This document shows positions 1 through 8,797 of a stretch of 42,544 nucleotides of DNA, piece after piece. The stretch comes from Gracilinema caldarium (GTDB lineage: Bacteria > Spirochaetota > Spirochaetia > Treponematales > Breznakiellaceae). The stretch's first letter is position 1, and each line of letters starts with the position of its first letter. Location: NCBI RefSeq assembly GCF_029265695.1, contig NZ_JAJUHW010000025.1, positions 1 through 42,544 on the forward strand, read 5' to 3'. The notes under the pieces were generated by a model. It saw nothing but the letters and a program-made list of their open reading frames with translations, was not told the origin of the DNA and made no database searches. The position numbers were made by a program, and so were the translations under genes.

Positions 1-217
1 CACCGATGAAGAACTGGAAGCTGAGATGCAGTCCATGGCGGAGGGTATGAATACCTCAATAGAAGAAGTAAAGAAATACTACGAAAATGAACAGATGAAG
101 GAATATCTGCGGGAAGACATTAAGGAACGCAAACTCTTTGATACCCTCATTGCAGAAGCAAAGATTAAGAAGGGAAAGAAACAGAAATATCTGGACCTGA
201 TAGGAAATAATAGGTAA
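1..217 (+). CDS. tig: Trigger factor, C-terminal fragment (cut by window edge)
   Basis: Only the last 71 codons are present; the reading frame is open from base 2 and the gene starts outside the window. The fragment is strongly helical and charged, ending in a segment of the type seen at the end of the trigger factor chaperone arms (KERKLFDTLIAEAKI followed by a basic tail). Trigger factor is the ribosome-bound chaperone and peptidyl-prolyl isomerase that meets nascent chains. The call rests on this C-terminal style and on the classic tig-clpP-clpX order: clpP follows after nine bases. The PPIase and ribosome-binding domains cannot be seen. Confidence 0.85.
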   Translation, partial: TDEELEAEMQSMAEGMNTSIEEVKKYYENEQMKEYLREDIKERKLFDTLIAEAKIKKGKKQKYLDLIGNNR

Positions 218-226
218 ATTATACCC

Positions 227-841
227 ATGAATGAACAGATGAATAACCTGGTACCAATAGTGGTCGAACAGACCGGTATTGGTGAACGTTCCTATGATAT
301 TTATTCCCGGCTTCTCAAGGACCGAATTATTTTCCTTGACGGCGAGATCAATGACATTACTGCGGATCTCGTAGTCGCCCAAATGTTGTTTCTTGAAGGC
401 CAGGATCCCGAAAAGGATATAAGCCTGTATATTAACTCTCCCGGCGGATCGGTAACTGCAGGTTTGGCCATTTATGACACCATGCAGTACATTAAATGCG
501 CCGTACAAACCATCTGTCTTGGTCAGGCTGCCAGCATGGCTGCCCTGATACTTGCAGCAGGCACTGCAGGGAAGCGCTTTGCCCTCCCCTCTTCGCGTAT
601 TTTGATTCACCAACCCTGGGGAGGCGCTCAAGGACAGGCTAAGGATATCGGTATACAGGCTAAAGAAATCAGCAGGCTTAAAAAATTAACTATCGAGTAT
701 TTTGCGAAACACACGGGCAAAACCGAAGCCCAAATAGCCCAAGATATGGAACGGGACTTCTTTATGTCCGCCCAGGATGCAGTATCCTATGGGGTAGCAG
801 ACAAGATTTTAATGAGGGAGAAACATGGCACGTCTTCGTAA
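227..841 (+). CDS. clpP: ATP-dependent Clp protease proteolytic subunit ClpP
   Basis: ClpP is the serine peptidase that forms the double-heptamer degradation chamber served by ClpX. The 204-residue product has the usual family length. The catalytic triad is visible as Ser103 in GQAASMAAL, His128 in ILIHQPWGG and Asp177 in MERDFF; the oxyanion-region SPGGSV lies at 71-76. The ribosome site upstream is poor, and a second in-frame ATG lies four codons later, so the exact start is open. The 3' end overlaps clpX by 17 bases, which suggests coupled translation with its ATPase partner. Nothing looks degenerate. Confidence 0.97.
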   Translation: MNEQMNNLVPIVVEQTGIGERSYDIYSRLLKDRIIFLDGEINDITADLVVAQMLFLEGQDPEKDISLYINSPGGSVTAGLAIYDTMQYIKCAVQTICLGQAASMAALILAAGTAGKRFALPSSRILIHQPWGGAQGQAKDIGIQAKEISRLKKLTIEYFAKHTGKTEAQIAQDMERDFFMSAQDAVSYGVADKILMREKHGTSS

Positions 842-2078
842 TGGAACCGGAATGCACGAGAGAGCCTGTTCTTTCTGCGGCAAAAGCGCCGATATGGCCC
901 GCCGACTCATCGCTGGACCGAACGATATATATATTTGCGACGAATGTGTGGAAGTCTGCCAGAAAATTCTGGCCGAGGAAGATCATGATCTTTCCACCCA
1001 GTTTACCGGCGATATACCTACGCCCAGGGAAATAAAGGACTATCTTGACCAGTTCATTATCGGCCAGGACGCTGCAAAAAAAGCGCTCTCGGTAGCGGTG
1101 TATAACCATTACAAACGAATTGCCAATCCTGCAAAAACAGCCGATGATGTTGAAATTGAAAAATCCAATGTACTTCTCATTGGTCCAACGGGTACGGGGA
1201 AAACCCTTCTTGCGAAAACCCTTGCTCGAAAGCTAAAAGTTCCCTTTGCAATCGCCGATGCAACAACCCTGACCGAGGCCGGTTATGTCGGCGAAGACGT
1301 AGAAAACATTCTCCTTAAGCTAATCCAAAATGCGGGGGGAAATATTGCCGCCGCCGAACGGGGTATTGTTTATATTGACGAAATAGACAAAATTGCTCGG
1401 AAGGGTGAAAACGTATCGATAACCCGGGACGTATCCGGCGAGGGTGTCCAGCAGGCATTGCTTAAGATTATTGAAGGCACTATTGCCTCCGTTCCTCCCC
1501 AGGGGGGCCGCAAGCATCCCAACCAGGAAATGATCCGTATCGACACGACCAATATTCTCTTTATTTGCGGCGGTGCCTTTGTGGGACTAGATAAATTCAT
1601 TGAACAGCGGATTTCCCAGCATCCCTTAGGCTTTGGGGCCGATGTTAAAGAACGGAAGGATAAAAATCTCCAAGAGTTATACAAGAATCTCCATCCGGAT
1701 GACCTTATCCGTTTTGGCATGATCCCCGAATTTATCGGACGGCTTCCTATAACGGTAACGTTGGATGATCTCAAAAAAGAGGATCTCAAACGGATTATCA
1801 CTGAACCGCGGAACGCAATCCTTAAACAATACAGAGCATCCCTTGCTATCGACGACGTAGAACTTGAGTTTACCGAAGAAGCTATAGACGCCATAGCCGA
1901 TACGGCTATTAAACAAAAAACTGGAGCCCGGGGCCTCAGGGCCATCGTGGAACGGATGATGACCGATATCATGTTTGAAATCCCCTCTATAGAAGGAAAA
2001 AAACGGGTTGTGGTGACCAAAGATGTGGTTCTGAAATCAGAACGGCCGGAAATAATACCGCTCCAGAAAAGCGCATGA
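825..2078 (+). CDS. clpX: ATP-dependent Clp protease ATPase subunit ClpX
   Basis: ClpX is the AAA+ unfoldase that threads tagged substrates into ClpP. The 417-residue protein carries the N-terminal zinc-binding domain with Cys15, Cys18, Cys38 and Cys41, a Walker A GPTGTGKT near residue 119, a Walker B ending [10 protein letters not shown], and the sensor-2 arginine in TGARGLRA. Start 825 is chosen because GGGAG stands seven bases upstream; a later ATG (codon 10) would still keep the zinc domain. It overlaps clpP by 17 bases and lon by four (ATGA), so all three protease genes probably form one message. Confidence 0.97.
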   Translation: MARLRNGTGMHERACSFCGKSADMARRLIAGPNDIYICDECVEVCQKILAEEDHDLSTQFTGDIPTPREIKDYLDQFIIGQDAAKKALSVAVYNHYKRIANPAKTADDVEIEKSNVLLIGPTGTGKTLLAKTLARKLKVPFAIADATTLTEAGYVGEDVENILLKLIQNAGGNIAAAERGIVYIDEIDKIARKGENVSITRDVSGEGVQQALLKIIEGTIASVPPQGGRKHPNQEMIRIDTTNILFICGGAFVGLDKFIEQRISQHPLGFGADVKERKDKNLQELYKNLHPDDLIRFGMIPEFIGRLPITVTLDDLKKEDLKRIITEPRNAILKQYRASLAIDDVELEFTEEAIDAIADTAIKQKTGARGLRAIVERMMTDIMFEIPSIEGKKRVVVTKDVVLKSERPEIIPLQKSA

Positions 2079-4441
2079 GTATACTTTCTGCATTCAAAGG
2101 CAGGAATACTAAGGACGAACTCCCTCTCTTACCTTTGAGGGAGTTCGTTGTTTTTCCCCATACCATGATCCCCCTTTTTATTACCTATACAGCAGGCATT
2201 CGGGCCATTGAAGAGGCCTTGAAACGGGATCAGCGAGTTTTTGCTGCCTGCCGCAGGGATACAAATAAAGACGAAGAAACCTACCCAATTGGCACCGTAG
2301 CCCATATTGTGCAGCAGCTCAAACTGCCCGATGGTTCCTACCGGGTAGTTCTGCATGGTGAATACCGGGGACACATCGCAAGCACTGCGACACAGGATCA
2401 AACCTTGTTTGTGACGGTCCAGCCGGTTCAATCCACAGTTACCAACGGGCCAGAAAATGCAGAAATCGAAGCCCTCATGCGGGCCGTGCAGCGGTCCTTT
2501 ACCCAATATGCGGAACTTTCTAAGAAAATAACCACCGAAGTGTTATCGGCGATTGAACGGGCGGAAAATGCGGAAAAACTCTGCAATATCGCGGCAAACG
2601 CGCTGCCCCTCAAAATAGAAAAAAAGATTGAGCTTCTTGAGCTTGACGAAGTCCAGAAACGGCTCCAGACCCTGCTCGAAAATTTAGAGCTTGAAAACGA
2701 AATCATATCACTGCAGCGCAAGATTACCGGAAAAGTGAAAAGCCGCATGGAAAAAACCCAGCGGGAATACATTCTGAATGAACAGCTTAAAGAAATTAAC
2801 AAAGAACTTGGAAAGGATTCGGGGGATGATGAATTTACCGAAATGGAAAAGGCCCTGCAGGCTAAAAATCCGCCGGAAGAGGTTCTTGCCAAGGCTCTCA
2901 AAGAGCTCAATAGGCTAAAAAAACTCCAGAGTCTTTCGCCGGAAGCGGGAGTATTGCGGGCCTATCTAGAATGGATCATCGATCTGCCCTGGAATGAAGC
3001 AACCACCGACGCCAATGATTTAGCCCTGGCAGAAGAAATTCTAAACCGGGATCACTATAACATGAAAAAACCCAAGGAGCGGATTATTGAATACCTTGCA
3101 GTCCGGCAGCTCACAAGCCAGATCAAGGGTCCAATCCTCTGTTTTGTCGGTCCCCCTGGTACGGGTAAGACAAGCCTTGGAAAATCGGTAGCCCGGGCAT
3201 TAGGTAGAAATTTTGTCCGTATCTCCCTCGGCGGGGTCCGTGATGAGGCGGAGATACGGGGACACCGGAAAACCTATGTGGGAGCCTTACCGGGGAAAAT
3301 CATACAGTCCATGCGAAAGGCAAAATCAATCAATCCTGTGTTTCTTCTTGATGAGATTGATAAGCTCTCCAGCGATTTCCGCGGAGATCCGGCTTCTGCA
3401 CTGCTTGAGGTGCTTGATCCGGAACAAAATTCCACTTTTACAGACCATTACCTCGAGGTGCCCTACGATCTATCCAAAGTGCTGTTTATTGCCACCGCCA
3501 ACTCGCTCCATACTATTCCCCACCCGCTCCTTGACCGCATGGAAGTAATAGAGATACCTGGCTATGGCGAAGAGGAAAAACTCCAAATCGCAAAAAGATA
3601 TCTGATTCCCAAACAGCTGGAAGAAAACGGCCTTGCAAAGGCGTCCATTAAATTTCAGGATGAGGCTATCCGGGATATTATTCGATATAGAACCATGGAA
3701 TCGGGTGTTCGGGGACTAGAACGGGAAATAGCCCGCTGTATCCGGCGCCTAGCCAAACATGCAGTCCAGAGCGGGTACGGCAGTTCTAAAGACATTGGAG
3801 ACTATAAAAAGACAATAAAACTCTCATCTCTCGATAGTCTTCTTGGGAACCGCAAATTCAAACATGACGTGGTCTATAAGGAACCCCGTATTGGGGTGAG
3901 CTATGGCCTTGCCTGGACTGAAACCGGCGGGACCATTCTTCCCGTAGAGACTGTCACCTTCGAGGGTTCTGGAGAACTTATAATGACAGGGAACCTCGGG
4001 GATGTTATGAAAGAGAGCGCCCGGACCGCCCTGTCTTATCTTCGCAGCATAGCCTCACGGCTCAGACTGAGCAACGAGGATATTGGCAAAACAGATTTTC
4101 ATATCCATGTACCGGAAGGAGCGATCCCCAAAGACGGTCCTTCCGCCGGTATTACCCTCGCCATTTCCATCCTTTCTACCCTGAGCCAGCAAGCCGTAAA
4201 AAGCGGTTTTGCCATGACCGGGGAGCTTACCCTGACGGGAAGGATTTTACCCATCGGGGGCTTAAAGGAAAAGCTTTTAGCTGCTATCCGAAATGGCATG
4301 ACCGATGTCATTATTCCCCGGGGGAACCTGGAAGATCTCGAAGAATTGGATGCGGATATCCGAGGTGCCTTAAAAATCCATGGTGTTGATCAGGCTGATG
4401 AAGCCTTTGCAATCCTATTTGAGCCTTCAATTATAAAATAG
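2075..4441 (+). CDS. lon: ATP-dependent protease Lon (La)
   Basis: Lon degrades misfolded and regulatory proteins in the cytosol. The 788-residue length is normal for bacterial LonA. The order is N-terminal substrate domain (from [19 protein letters not shown]), coiled-coil region, AAA+ module with Walker [10 protein letters not shown] near residue 358 and Walker [10 protein letters not shown], and the C-terminal peptidase with the Ser690-Lys733 dyad ([10 protein letters not shown] and GGLKEKLL). The 43-residue Ser-to-Lys spacing matches E. coli Lon. The ATG overlaps the clpX stop. It converges on the glycosyltransferase gene with only three bases between stop codons and no visible terminator. 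Confidence 0.97.
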   Translation: MSILSAFKGRNTKDELPLLPLREFVVFPHTMIPLFITYTAGIRAIEEALKRDQRVFAACRRDTNKDEETYPIGTVAHIVQQLKLPDGSYRVVLHGEYRGHIASTATQDQTLFVTVQPVQSTVTNGPENAEIEALMRAVQRSFTQYAELSKKITTEVLSAIERAENAEKLCNIAANALPLKIEKKIELLELDEVQKRLQTLLENLELENEIISLQRKITGKVKSRMEKTQREYILNEQLKEINKELGKDSGDDEFTEMEKALQAKNPPEEVLAKALKELNRLKKLQSLSPEAGVLRAYLEWIIDLPWNEATTDANDLALAEEILNRDHYNMKKPKERIIEYLAVRQLTSQIKGPILCFVGPPGTGKTSLGKSVARALGRNFVRISLGGVRDEAEIRGHRKTYVGALPGKIIQSMRKAKSINPVFLLDEIDKLSSDFRGDPASALLEVLDPEQNSTFTDHYLEVPYDLSKVLFIATANSLHTIPHPLLDRMEVIEIPGYGEEEKLQIAKRYLIPKQLEENGLAKASIKFQDEAIRDIIRYRTMESGVRGLEREIARCIRRLAKHAVQSGYGSSKDIGDYKKTIKLSSLDSLLGNRKFKHDVVYKEPRIGVSYGLAWTETGGTILPVETVTFEGSGELIMTGNLGDVMKESARTALSYLRSIASRLRLSNEDIGKTDFHIHVPEGAIPKDGPSAGITLAISILSTLSQQAVKSGFAMTGELTLTGRILPIGGLKEKLLAAIRNGMTDVIIPRGNLEDLEELDADIRGALKIHGVDQADEAFAILFEPSIIK

Positions 4442-4444
4442 CCC

Positions 4445-5581
4445 CTAAGCCCGCCCCGCGGTCTCCATGATAACCTTAAAAGTCCGTTCCGCACAGCGTT
4501 CCCAAGAAAAGAGCTGGGCCCGTTCCAATCCCCGCTGGCGGCATTCTTTGTACACCTCACGATTGGTAGCCAAGGTAACCATTCTGTCTGCCATATCCTC
4601 CGCAGAATCGGGGTCAAAATACAAGGCCGCATGTTCTGCAGTCTCAGGAAGAGAAGCCGCACGGGCACAGGCCACCGGAACACCGCAGGCCATGGCTTCC
4701 AGAACTCCCATTCCAAAACCCTCATATCGGGACGGAAACACCACCATTTCAGAACCTGCATAGAGTTCGGGCAAGTTTTTAAGCGGGAAATGGCCGGTAA
4801 AGAAAATATCGTTCCGATATTGGGAACGGGCAGCAACCTTTTTAACCCGATCTGCATTTTTAGAGTCCGCACCGGCCAATACTAAGCGGTGGGGGTATTT
4901 GGTTCGTTCTTTAAATATCGAAAACGCCTCGATGAGCGTGACATGATTTTTAACCGGATGGTCTATCCGTGACACATACAGAATATAGGGACGGCGAAAA
5001 CTAAATGGTTGAATAAGGATCACACTTTCCTCGTTTCGCGGACGGGGGTAAAATGCTTCTAGATCGATACCGTTAGGGATTACTTCTATCCGGGCTTCTT
5101 TTACCCTGGCAACTTCTACCAGTTCCTGTTTAACCCATTCGCTCACCGCTATAATGCGATCTAAATTCCTTAATGAATCAGGAAATACTAGACGCAATAC
5201 CGCGCCAAGATGCTCCCGGCTCCGCCATGGCCCCCGATAAGCAGCCATATCATGAACCGTACCAACCGTCGGACAGGGGGAATGGAGCGGAAGCCCTCGG
5301 TGTGCGGCGGGAAAAAAACAGACTCCATAGCCTCTCGTTTTGGCAAATTCTGGATATCGAAAGATATGCCATAAAGAGTTGGCAGTGCGGCTTGTTTTAA
5401 AGGATTGAGAAATAAAGTCCAAGTCACCTGCCACATCGGTATAAGAATATTTATCAAACTCCCATCCAAATAGTTCCAGTGGAGCTTCAGAGCGGGGCAT
5501 ACGTTTTAAAAGCTGGGTTAAATAAACCCCTACGCCCGATTTGCCCCCATCACAGGCAAAAGTATCGATTCCAATCTTCAT
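4445..5581 (-). CDS. Glycosyltransferase family 4 (group 1) protein
   Basis: A 378-residue GT-B fold glycosyltransferase that would move a sugar from a nucleotide-sugar donor to a lipid, glycan or protein acceptor. Seen: the N-terminal opening MKIGIDTFACDGGKSGVGVY with its glycine-rich loop, the mid-protein segment YILYVSRIDHPVKNH that starts the donor domain, and the donor-binding EX7E motif in EGFGMGVLEAMACGVPV. AAGGAG lies a few bases upstream of the ATG. It stands alone on the minus strand between lon and the nrd operon, so neighbours say nothing about the acceptor. No signal peptide or membrane segment is evident. Confidence 0.88.
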   Translation of the reverse strand: MKIGIDTFACDGGKSGVGVYLTQLLKRMPRSEAPLELFGWEFDKYSYTDVAGDLDFISQSFKTSRTANSLWHIFRYPEFAKTRGYGVCFFPAAHRGLPLHSPCPTVGTVHDMAAYRGPWRSREHLGAVLRLVFPDSLRNLDRIIAVSEWVKQELVEVARVKEARIEVIPNGIDLEAFYPRPRNEESVILIQPFSFRRPYILYVSRIDHPVKNHVTLIEAFSIFKERTKYPHRLVLAGADSKNADRVKKVAARSQYRNDIFFTGHFPLKNLPELYAGSEMVVFPSRYEGFGMGVLEAMACGVPVACARAASLPETAEHAALYFDPDSAEDMADRMVTLATNREVYKECRQRGLERAQLFSWERCAERTFKVIMETAGRA

Positions 5582-5660
5582 GAGCCTTCTCCTTAGTTCA
5601 GGTCAGCACATTCTACAACTACAGTATGTCAAAAAATCAACAAAAAAGAGCCTGTTCATC

Positions 5661-5689
5661 TTGTCACGCAATAGATAGCGTGATAAAAT
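5661..5689 (+). promoter_or_regulatory. Near-consensus promoter of the nrd operon
   Basis: TTGTCA (5661-5666) and TAAAAT (5684-5689) are separated by 17 bases, close to the housekeeping sigma-70 consensus. The start of transcription would fall near 5696, leaving a leader of about 85 bases before nrdR. Both NrdR-like operators touch or flank this promoter. Confidence 0.75.
5666..5681 (+). promoter_or_regulatory. NrdR box 1 (operator candidate)
   Basis: ACGCAATAGATAGCGT matches 13 of 16 positions of the NrdR box as remembered (acaCwAtATaTwGtgt) and is a near-dyad (CACGC...GCGTG over 5665-5682). It occupies the space between the -35 and -10 hexamers, where a bound repressor would block RNA polymerase. 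Confidence 0.72.
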
Positions 5690-5707
5690 GATATCTGTTC
5701 ATAAAAA

Positions 5708-5723
5708 ACACTACATATAGCGC
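5708..5723 (+). promoter_or_regulatory. NrdR box 2 (operator candidate)
   Basis: ACACTACATATAGCGC also matches 13 of 16 positions of the NrdR box. Its centre is 42 bases from that of box 1, four helical turns, so both sites face the same side of the DNA. It lies just downstream of the predicted start of transcription. Confidence 0.7.
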
Positions 5724-5781
5724 CTTATTAAAGTGCTTTAATGACATTTAATGAGACTAAAGTAACCGGGAGTAGTATAGC

Positions 5782-6243
5782 ATGAGATGCCCCCATTGTG
5801 GCAACTTCGATGACAAAGTAATTGAATCCCGCACCCTCGCCAATGGTGAGGCGATACGGCGGCGCCGGGAATGCAACGGATGCGGCTACCGTTTTACCAG
5901 CTATGAACGGATAGAAGACAAACAGTTTATGGTCATCAAACGGGATGGCCGGCGGGAACCCTTTGACCGTTCAAAGATTGAACGGGGAGTTCAGCGGGCA
6001 CTGGAAAAACGGCCAGTCTCACAGATGACCATAGAAAATATCGTCAACGAGATTGAAGATGCGGTGGTCATCGCAGGTAAGGCAAACCATGAGATATCCA
6101 GCAGAGAAATCGGAGAACTGGTGCTCGAAAAGTTGGGTGCCATCGACAAGGTTGCCTATATACGGTTTGCGTCGGTATATCGTCATTTCAAAGATTTGGA
6201 AGAATTTGTCCAGGAGATACAAAAGTTGGGGGGTAATGCTTAA
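5782..6243 (+). CDS. nrdR: Transcriptional repressor NrdR
   Basis: NrdR senses ATP/dATP and represses ribonucleotide reductase genes. The 153-residue protein has the family length, an N-terminal zinc ribbon with Cys3, Cys6, Cys31 and Cys34, the basic RRRREC segment and FTSYERIE, then the ATP-cone domain starting MVIKRDGRREPFDRSKI. The gene is first in its operon and ends directly at the nrdD start codon (TAA then ATG). With two NrdR-like boxes at its own promoter, negative autoregulation of the whole nrd operon is the natural reading. Confidence 0.97.
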   Translation: MRCPHCGNFDDKVIESRTLANGEAIRRRRECNGCGYRFTSYERIEDKQFMVIKRDGRREPFDRSKIERGVQRALEKRPVSQMTIENIVNEIEDAVVIAGKANHEISSREIGELVLEKLGAIDKVAYIRFASVYRHFKDLEEFVQEIQKLGGNA

Positions 6244-8301
6244 ATGAAACAGGTGGTTAAACGCTCTGGTAAAATCGAAGCCTATGACCGGCTGAAGATT
6301 GAGGCTGCTGTCGGCAAGGCTTTCAAAGCTGTCGGAGTTTCCGAATTAGGCGAAAACGGAAAAAACAAGGTGCAGCTCATTGTGGATCGGGTTGAAGAAC
6401 TGCTGAAACTCATGATGAAGCAGCGCCACCCCAATTCTATCCCTGCCATAGAAGAAATACAGGACCTGGTGGAAACGGCCCTCATAGAGTTCCGGGAAAT
6501 CGCCGTAGCCAAGGCGTATATACTCTATCGTTCACGGCACGAGGCTATTAGGGACACCAAAAAACTTCTGGTTGATATTGATGCCACCATGGATGGCTAC
6601 CTGAACCAGTCTGACTGGCGTGTCAATGAAAACGCCAATGTAAATTACTCCCTTGGGGGACTTATTCTTCACAATTCAGGGACAATTACTGCCAATTACT
6701 GGCTTAAAAATATCTATTCAGAAGCGGTAGCTGAGGCTCACCGGAATGCGGATTTTCATATCCACGACCTCTCCATGTTTTCTGGCTATTGTGCCGGCTG
6801 GTCCCTTAGGCAGCTTATTCAGGAAGGACTCGGGGGCGTACCGGATAAAATTAGCTCCAAGCCGGCCCGTCACCTGAATACCCTTATGCAGCAGGCGGTG
6901 AACTTTCTGGGCTGCCTCCAGAATGAATGGGCAGGGGCCCAAGCCTTTAGTTCCTTTGATACCTATATTGCCCCCTTTGTAAAAATAGATAAGCTCACCG
7001 ATAAGGAAATTAAGCAATGCCTGCAAAGCTTTATCTTTGGAGTTAATACCCCCAGCCGCTGGGGAAGTCAGGCGCCATTTACCAATATTACCTTGGATTG
7101 GACCGTACCCCAGGATCTCCGGAACAAACCGGCAATTGTAGGCGGTAAGGAGATGGACTTTACCTATGGGGATTGCCAGCCAGAAATGGACCGTATTAAC
7201 AAAATTTTTATTGAACTCATGCTCGAAGGGGATGCGGCAGGCAGGGGCTTTCAGTACCCTATCCCAACCTATAACATCACCGCCGATTTCAACTGGGACA
7301 GCGATAACGCTCGGCTCCTTTTTGAAATGACCGCCCGATATGGTACTCCTTATTTCCAAAATTTTGTTAACTCTGATCTTGATCCAAGCGATGTCCGATC
7401 CATGTGCTGCAGGCTCCAGCTGGATAAACGGGAACTACGTAAACGGGGCGGCGGACTATTCGGTTCCGACGAACTCACTGGCTCTATTGGGGTGGTGACC
7501 ATCAACCTTCCCCGCATAGGATACTTGGCAAAAGACGAGGATGATTTCTTTCGCAGACTGAGTCGGCTCATGGATCTGGCCAAGGAAAGTCTTGCGACCA
7601 AACGGAAGGTAGTGAACAGACTACTTGAGGCTGGACTATTTCCCTATACAAAACGATACCTCAAATCGCTGGATAACCATTTCAATACCATCGGGCTTGT
7701 TGGCATGAATGAATGTCTTTTAAATTTCTTCGGCCCAGACTGCACCATCGCCACTACACAAGGCCAGACCTTTGCGCTTAAGACCTTGCAGTTCATGAGA
7801 AACAGACTTGCGGATTATCAGGAAGAGACCGGAGAGCTGTTTAATCTTGAAGCAACCCCTGCCGAATCAACATCCTATCGACTCGCAAAACATGATAAAA
7901 AACGGTTCCCCGATATTATCACCGCCGGAACTGATGAGCCCTATTATACCAATTCAACCCAACTTCCGGTGATGCTGACCGATGATATTTTTGATGCCCT
8001 GGATCTACAAGAAAGCCTCCAAGCATCTTATACGGGCGGTACGGTTTTTCATACTTTTTTAGGGGAAGCTATTGATGATTGGCGGACTTGCCGAAACCTG
8101 GTGAAATCTATTGCCCACAATTACCGGATTCCTTACTTTACCATCTCTCCAACCTTTTCTGTGTGTCCCGTTCACGGCTATCTGGCCGGCGAACACTTTA
8201 CCTGTCCTCTCTGCAAAGAAGAGCAGGTATCAGCAATACAAAAACGTATCGCCGCTTTGGAACAGGAGCGGGAAACATTATTACAAGGAGTTACAAAATG
8301 A
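6244..8301 (+). CDS. nrdD: Anaerobic (class III) ribonucleotide reductase, catalytic barrel lacking the glycyl radical segment
   Basis: NrdD reduces ribonucleoside triphosphates to deoxy forms without oxygen. Seen in 685 residues: an N-terminal ATP cone (VVKRSGKIEAYDRLKIEAAV), the barrel with FLGCLQNEWAGAQAFSSFD, a cysteine pair in RSMCCRLQL, and GSIGVVTINLPRIGYL, and a C-terminal metal-site region with CPVH near 641 and CPLC near 655. The chain then ends in a short charged helix. The glycyl radical motif (R-V/I-x-G-Y), expected 30-60 residues beyond the metal site in ordinary NrdD, is absent here and is found in the overlapping next gene. The stop codon TGA is part of an ATGA junction with that gene. 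Confidence 0.95.
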   Translation: MKQVVKRSGKIEAYDRLKIEAAVGKAFKAVGVSELGENGKNKVQLIVDRVEELLKLMMKQRHPNSIPAIEEIQDLVETALIEFREIAVAKAYILYRSRHEAIRDTKKLLVDIDATMDGYLNQSDWRVNENANVNYSLGGLILHNSGTITANYWLKNIYSEAVAEAHRNADFHIHDLSMFSGYCAGWSLRQLIQEGLGGVPDKISSKPARHLNTLMQQAVNFLGCLQNEWAGAQAFSSFDTYIAPFVKIDKLTDKEIKQCLQSFIFGVNTPSRWGSQAPFTNITLDWTVPQDLRNKPAIVGGKEMDFTYGDCQPEMDRINKIFIELMLEGDAAGRGFQYPIPTYNITADFNWDSDNARLLFEMTARYGTPYFQNFVNSDLDPSDVRSMCCRLQLDKRELRKRGGGLFGSDELTGSIGVVTINLPRIGYLAKDEDDFFRRLSRLMDLAKESLATKRKVVNRLLEAGLFPYTKRYLKSLDNHFNTIGLVGMNECLLNFFGPDCTIATTQGQTFALKTLQFMRNRLADYQEETGELFNLEATPAESTSYRLAKHDKKRFPDIITAGTDEPYYTNSTQLPVMLTDDIFDALDLQESLQASYTGGTVFHTFLGEAIDDWRTCRNLVKSIAHNYRIPYFTISPTFSVCPVHGYLAGEHFTCPLCKEEQVSAIQKRIAALEQERETLLQGVTK

Positions 8302-8786
8302 GGACCCTGGAACAAATTGAGCAGGAATTACAAGAAGCTCGAAAAGCCCTAGAACATGTTCAAGGAAGGAGTACCGAAGTATACAGCCGTATCGTGGGCT
8401 ACTACCGTTCGGTCAAAAATTGGAACAAGGGTAAACGAGAAGAATATGAAGAGCGAAAGCTGTTCCGGGTGCCTTCGGAAAAAGAAGGCAGTGCCAAACA
8501 ATTAGATAAAGCGGAACGAGCCCAGCCGAGACTCATTCTATTTGTACGTTCAGCCTGTCCAGCCTGTCCCCCTGCAAAAGATGCGGCGACAAAACTGGGT
8601 ATTCCTGTTGAATTGGTCGATGCGGATACCGCACAGGGACTCTCAGAAGCAGCTCGGCTGAATGTACATGCAACGCCGACCGCCATATTCCTTGACACCC
8701 ATGGGAATGAACTGGGAAGAGCCAGGGATGCACGATCCATTCTGGCCTTTGCAAAGACCCAAAACCGCATCGAGACTGCAGTATAG
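8298..8786 (+). CDS. Stand-alone NrdD glycyl radical domain fused to a thioredoxin-like domain
   Basis: A 162-residue protein. Residues 1-24 are a charged helix. Residues 25-56 are the NrdD C-terminal glycyl radical segment, with TEVYSRIVGYYRSVKNWN and GKREEYEERKLF; Gly34 is the expected radical site. After a linker (57-76) comes a redoxin fold from LILFVRSACPACPPAKDAA (CPAC, Cys87 and Cys90) through ATPTAIF with the cis-proline Pro127. AAGGAG at 8285-8290 lies seven bases before the ATG, which overlaps the nrdD stop. Inferred role: supply the radical loop to the NrdD barrel and perhaps re-reduce it. A longer in-frame extension upstream overlaps nrdD fully and is unlikely. Confidence 0.9.
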   Translation: MRTLEQIEQELQEARKALEHVQGRSTEVYSRIVGYYRSVKNWNKGKREEYEERKLFRVPSEKEGSAKQLDKAERAQPRLILFVRSACPACPPAKDAATKLGIPVELVDADTAQGLSEAARLNVHATPTAIFLDTHGNELGRARDARSILAFAKTQNRIETAV

Positions 8787-8797
8787 CTTAAAACACT

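Noticed and set aside
56-631. Long minus-strand frame opposite tig/clpP, and similar long antisense frames opposite clpX (1370-2020) and nrdD (6718-7359)
   Set aside because: Each lies opposite an unmistakable conserved gene and shows no domain or ribosome site.
4400-5600. The lone glycosyltransferase between lon and nrdR as a sign of recent transfer
   Set aside because: Its base composition and codon style look like its neighbours and there are no repeats, integrase or tRNA next to it.
8079-8297. A longer frame in front of the glycyl-radical/redoxin gene that would add 73 residues
   Set aside because: It overlaps nrdD in another frame, its translation has no domain character, and the ATG at 8298 has AAGGAG and lies exactly where the NrdD-like C-terminal sequence begins.
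8290-8310. The nrdD split as a simple sequencing frameshift
   Set aside because: The junction is an orderly ATGA overlap with a well-placed ribosome site, and the reductase ends in a sensible helix. An error cannot be excluded without re-sequencing, but it would have to create this start site by chance.
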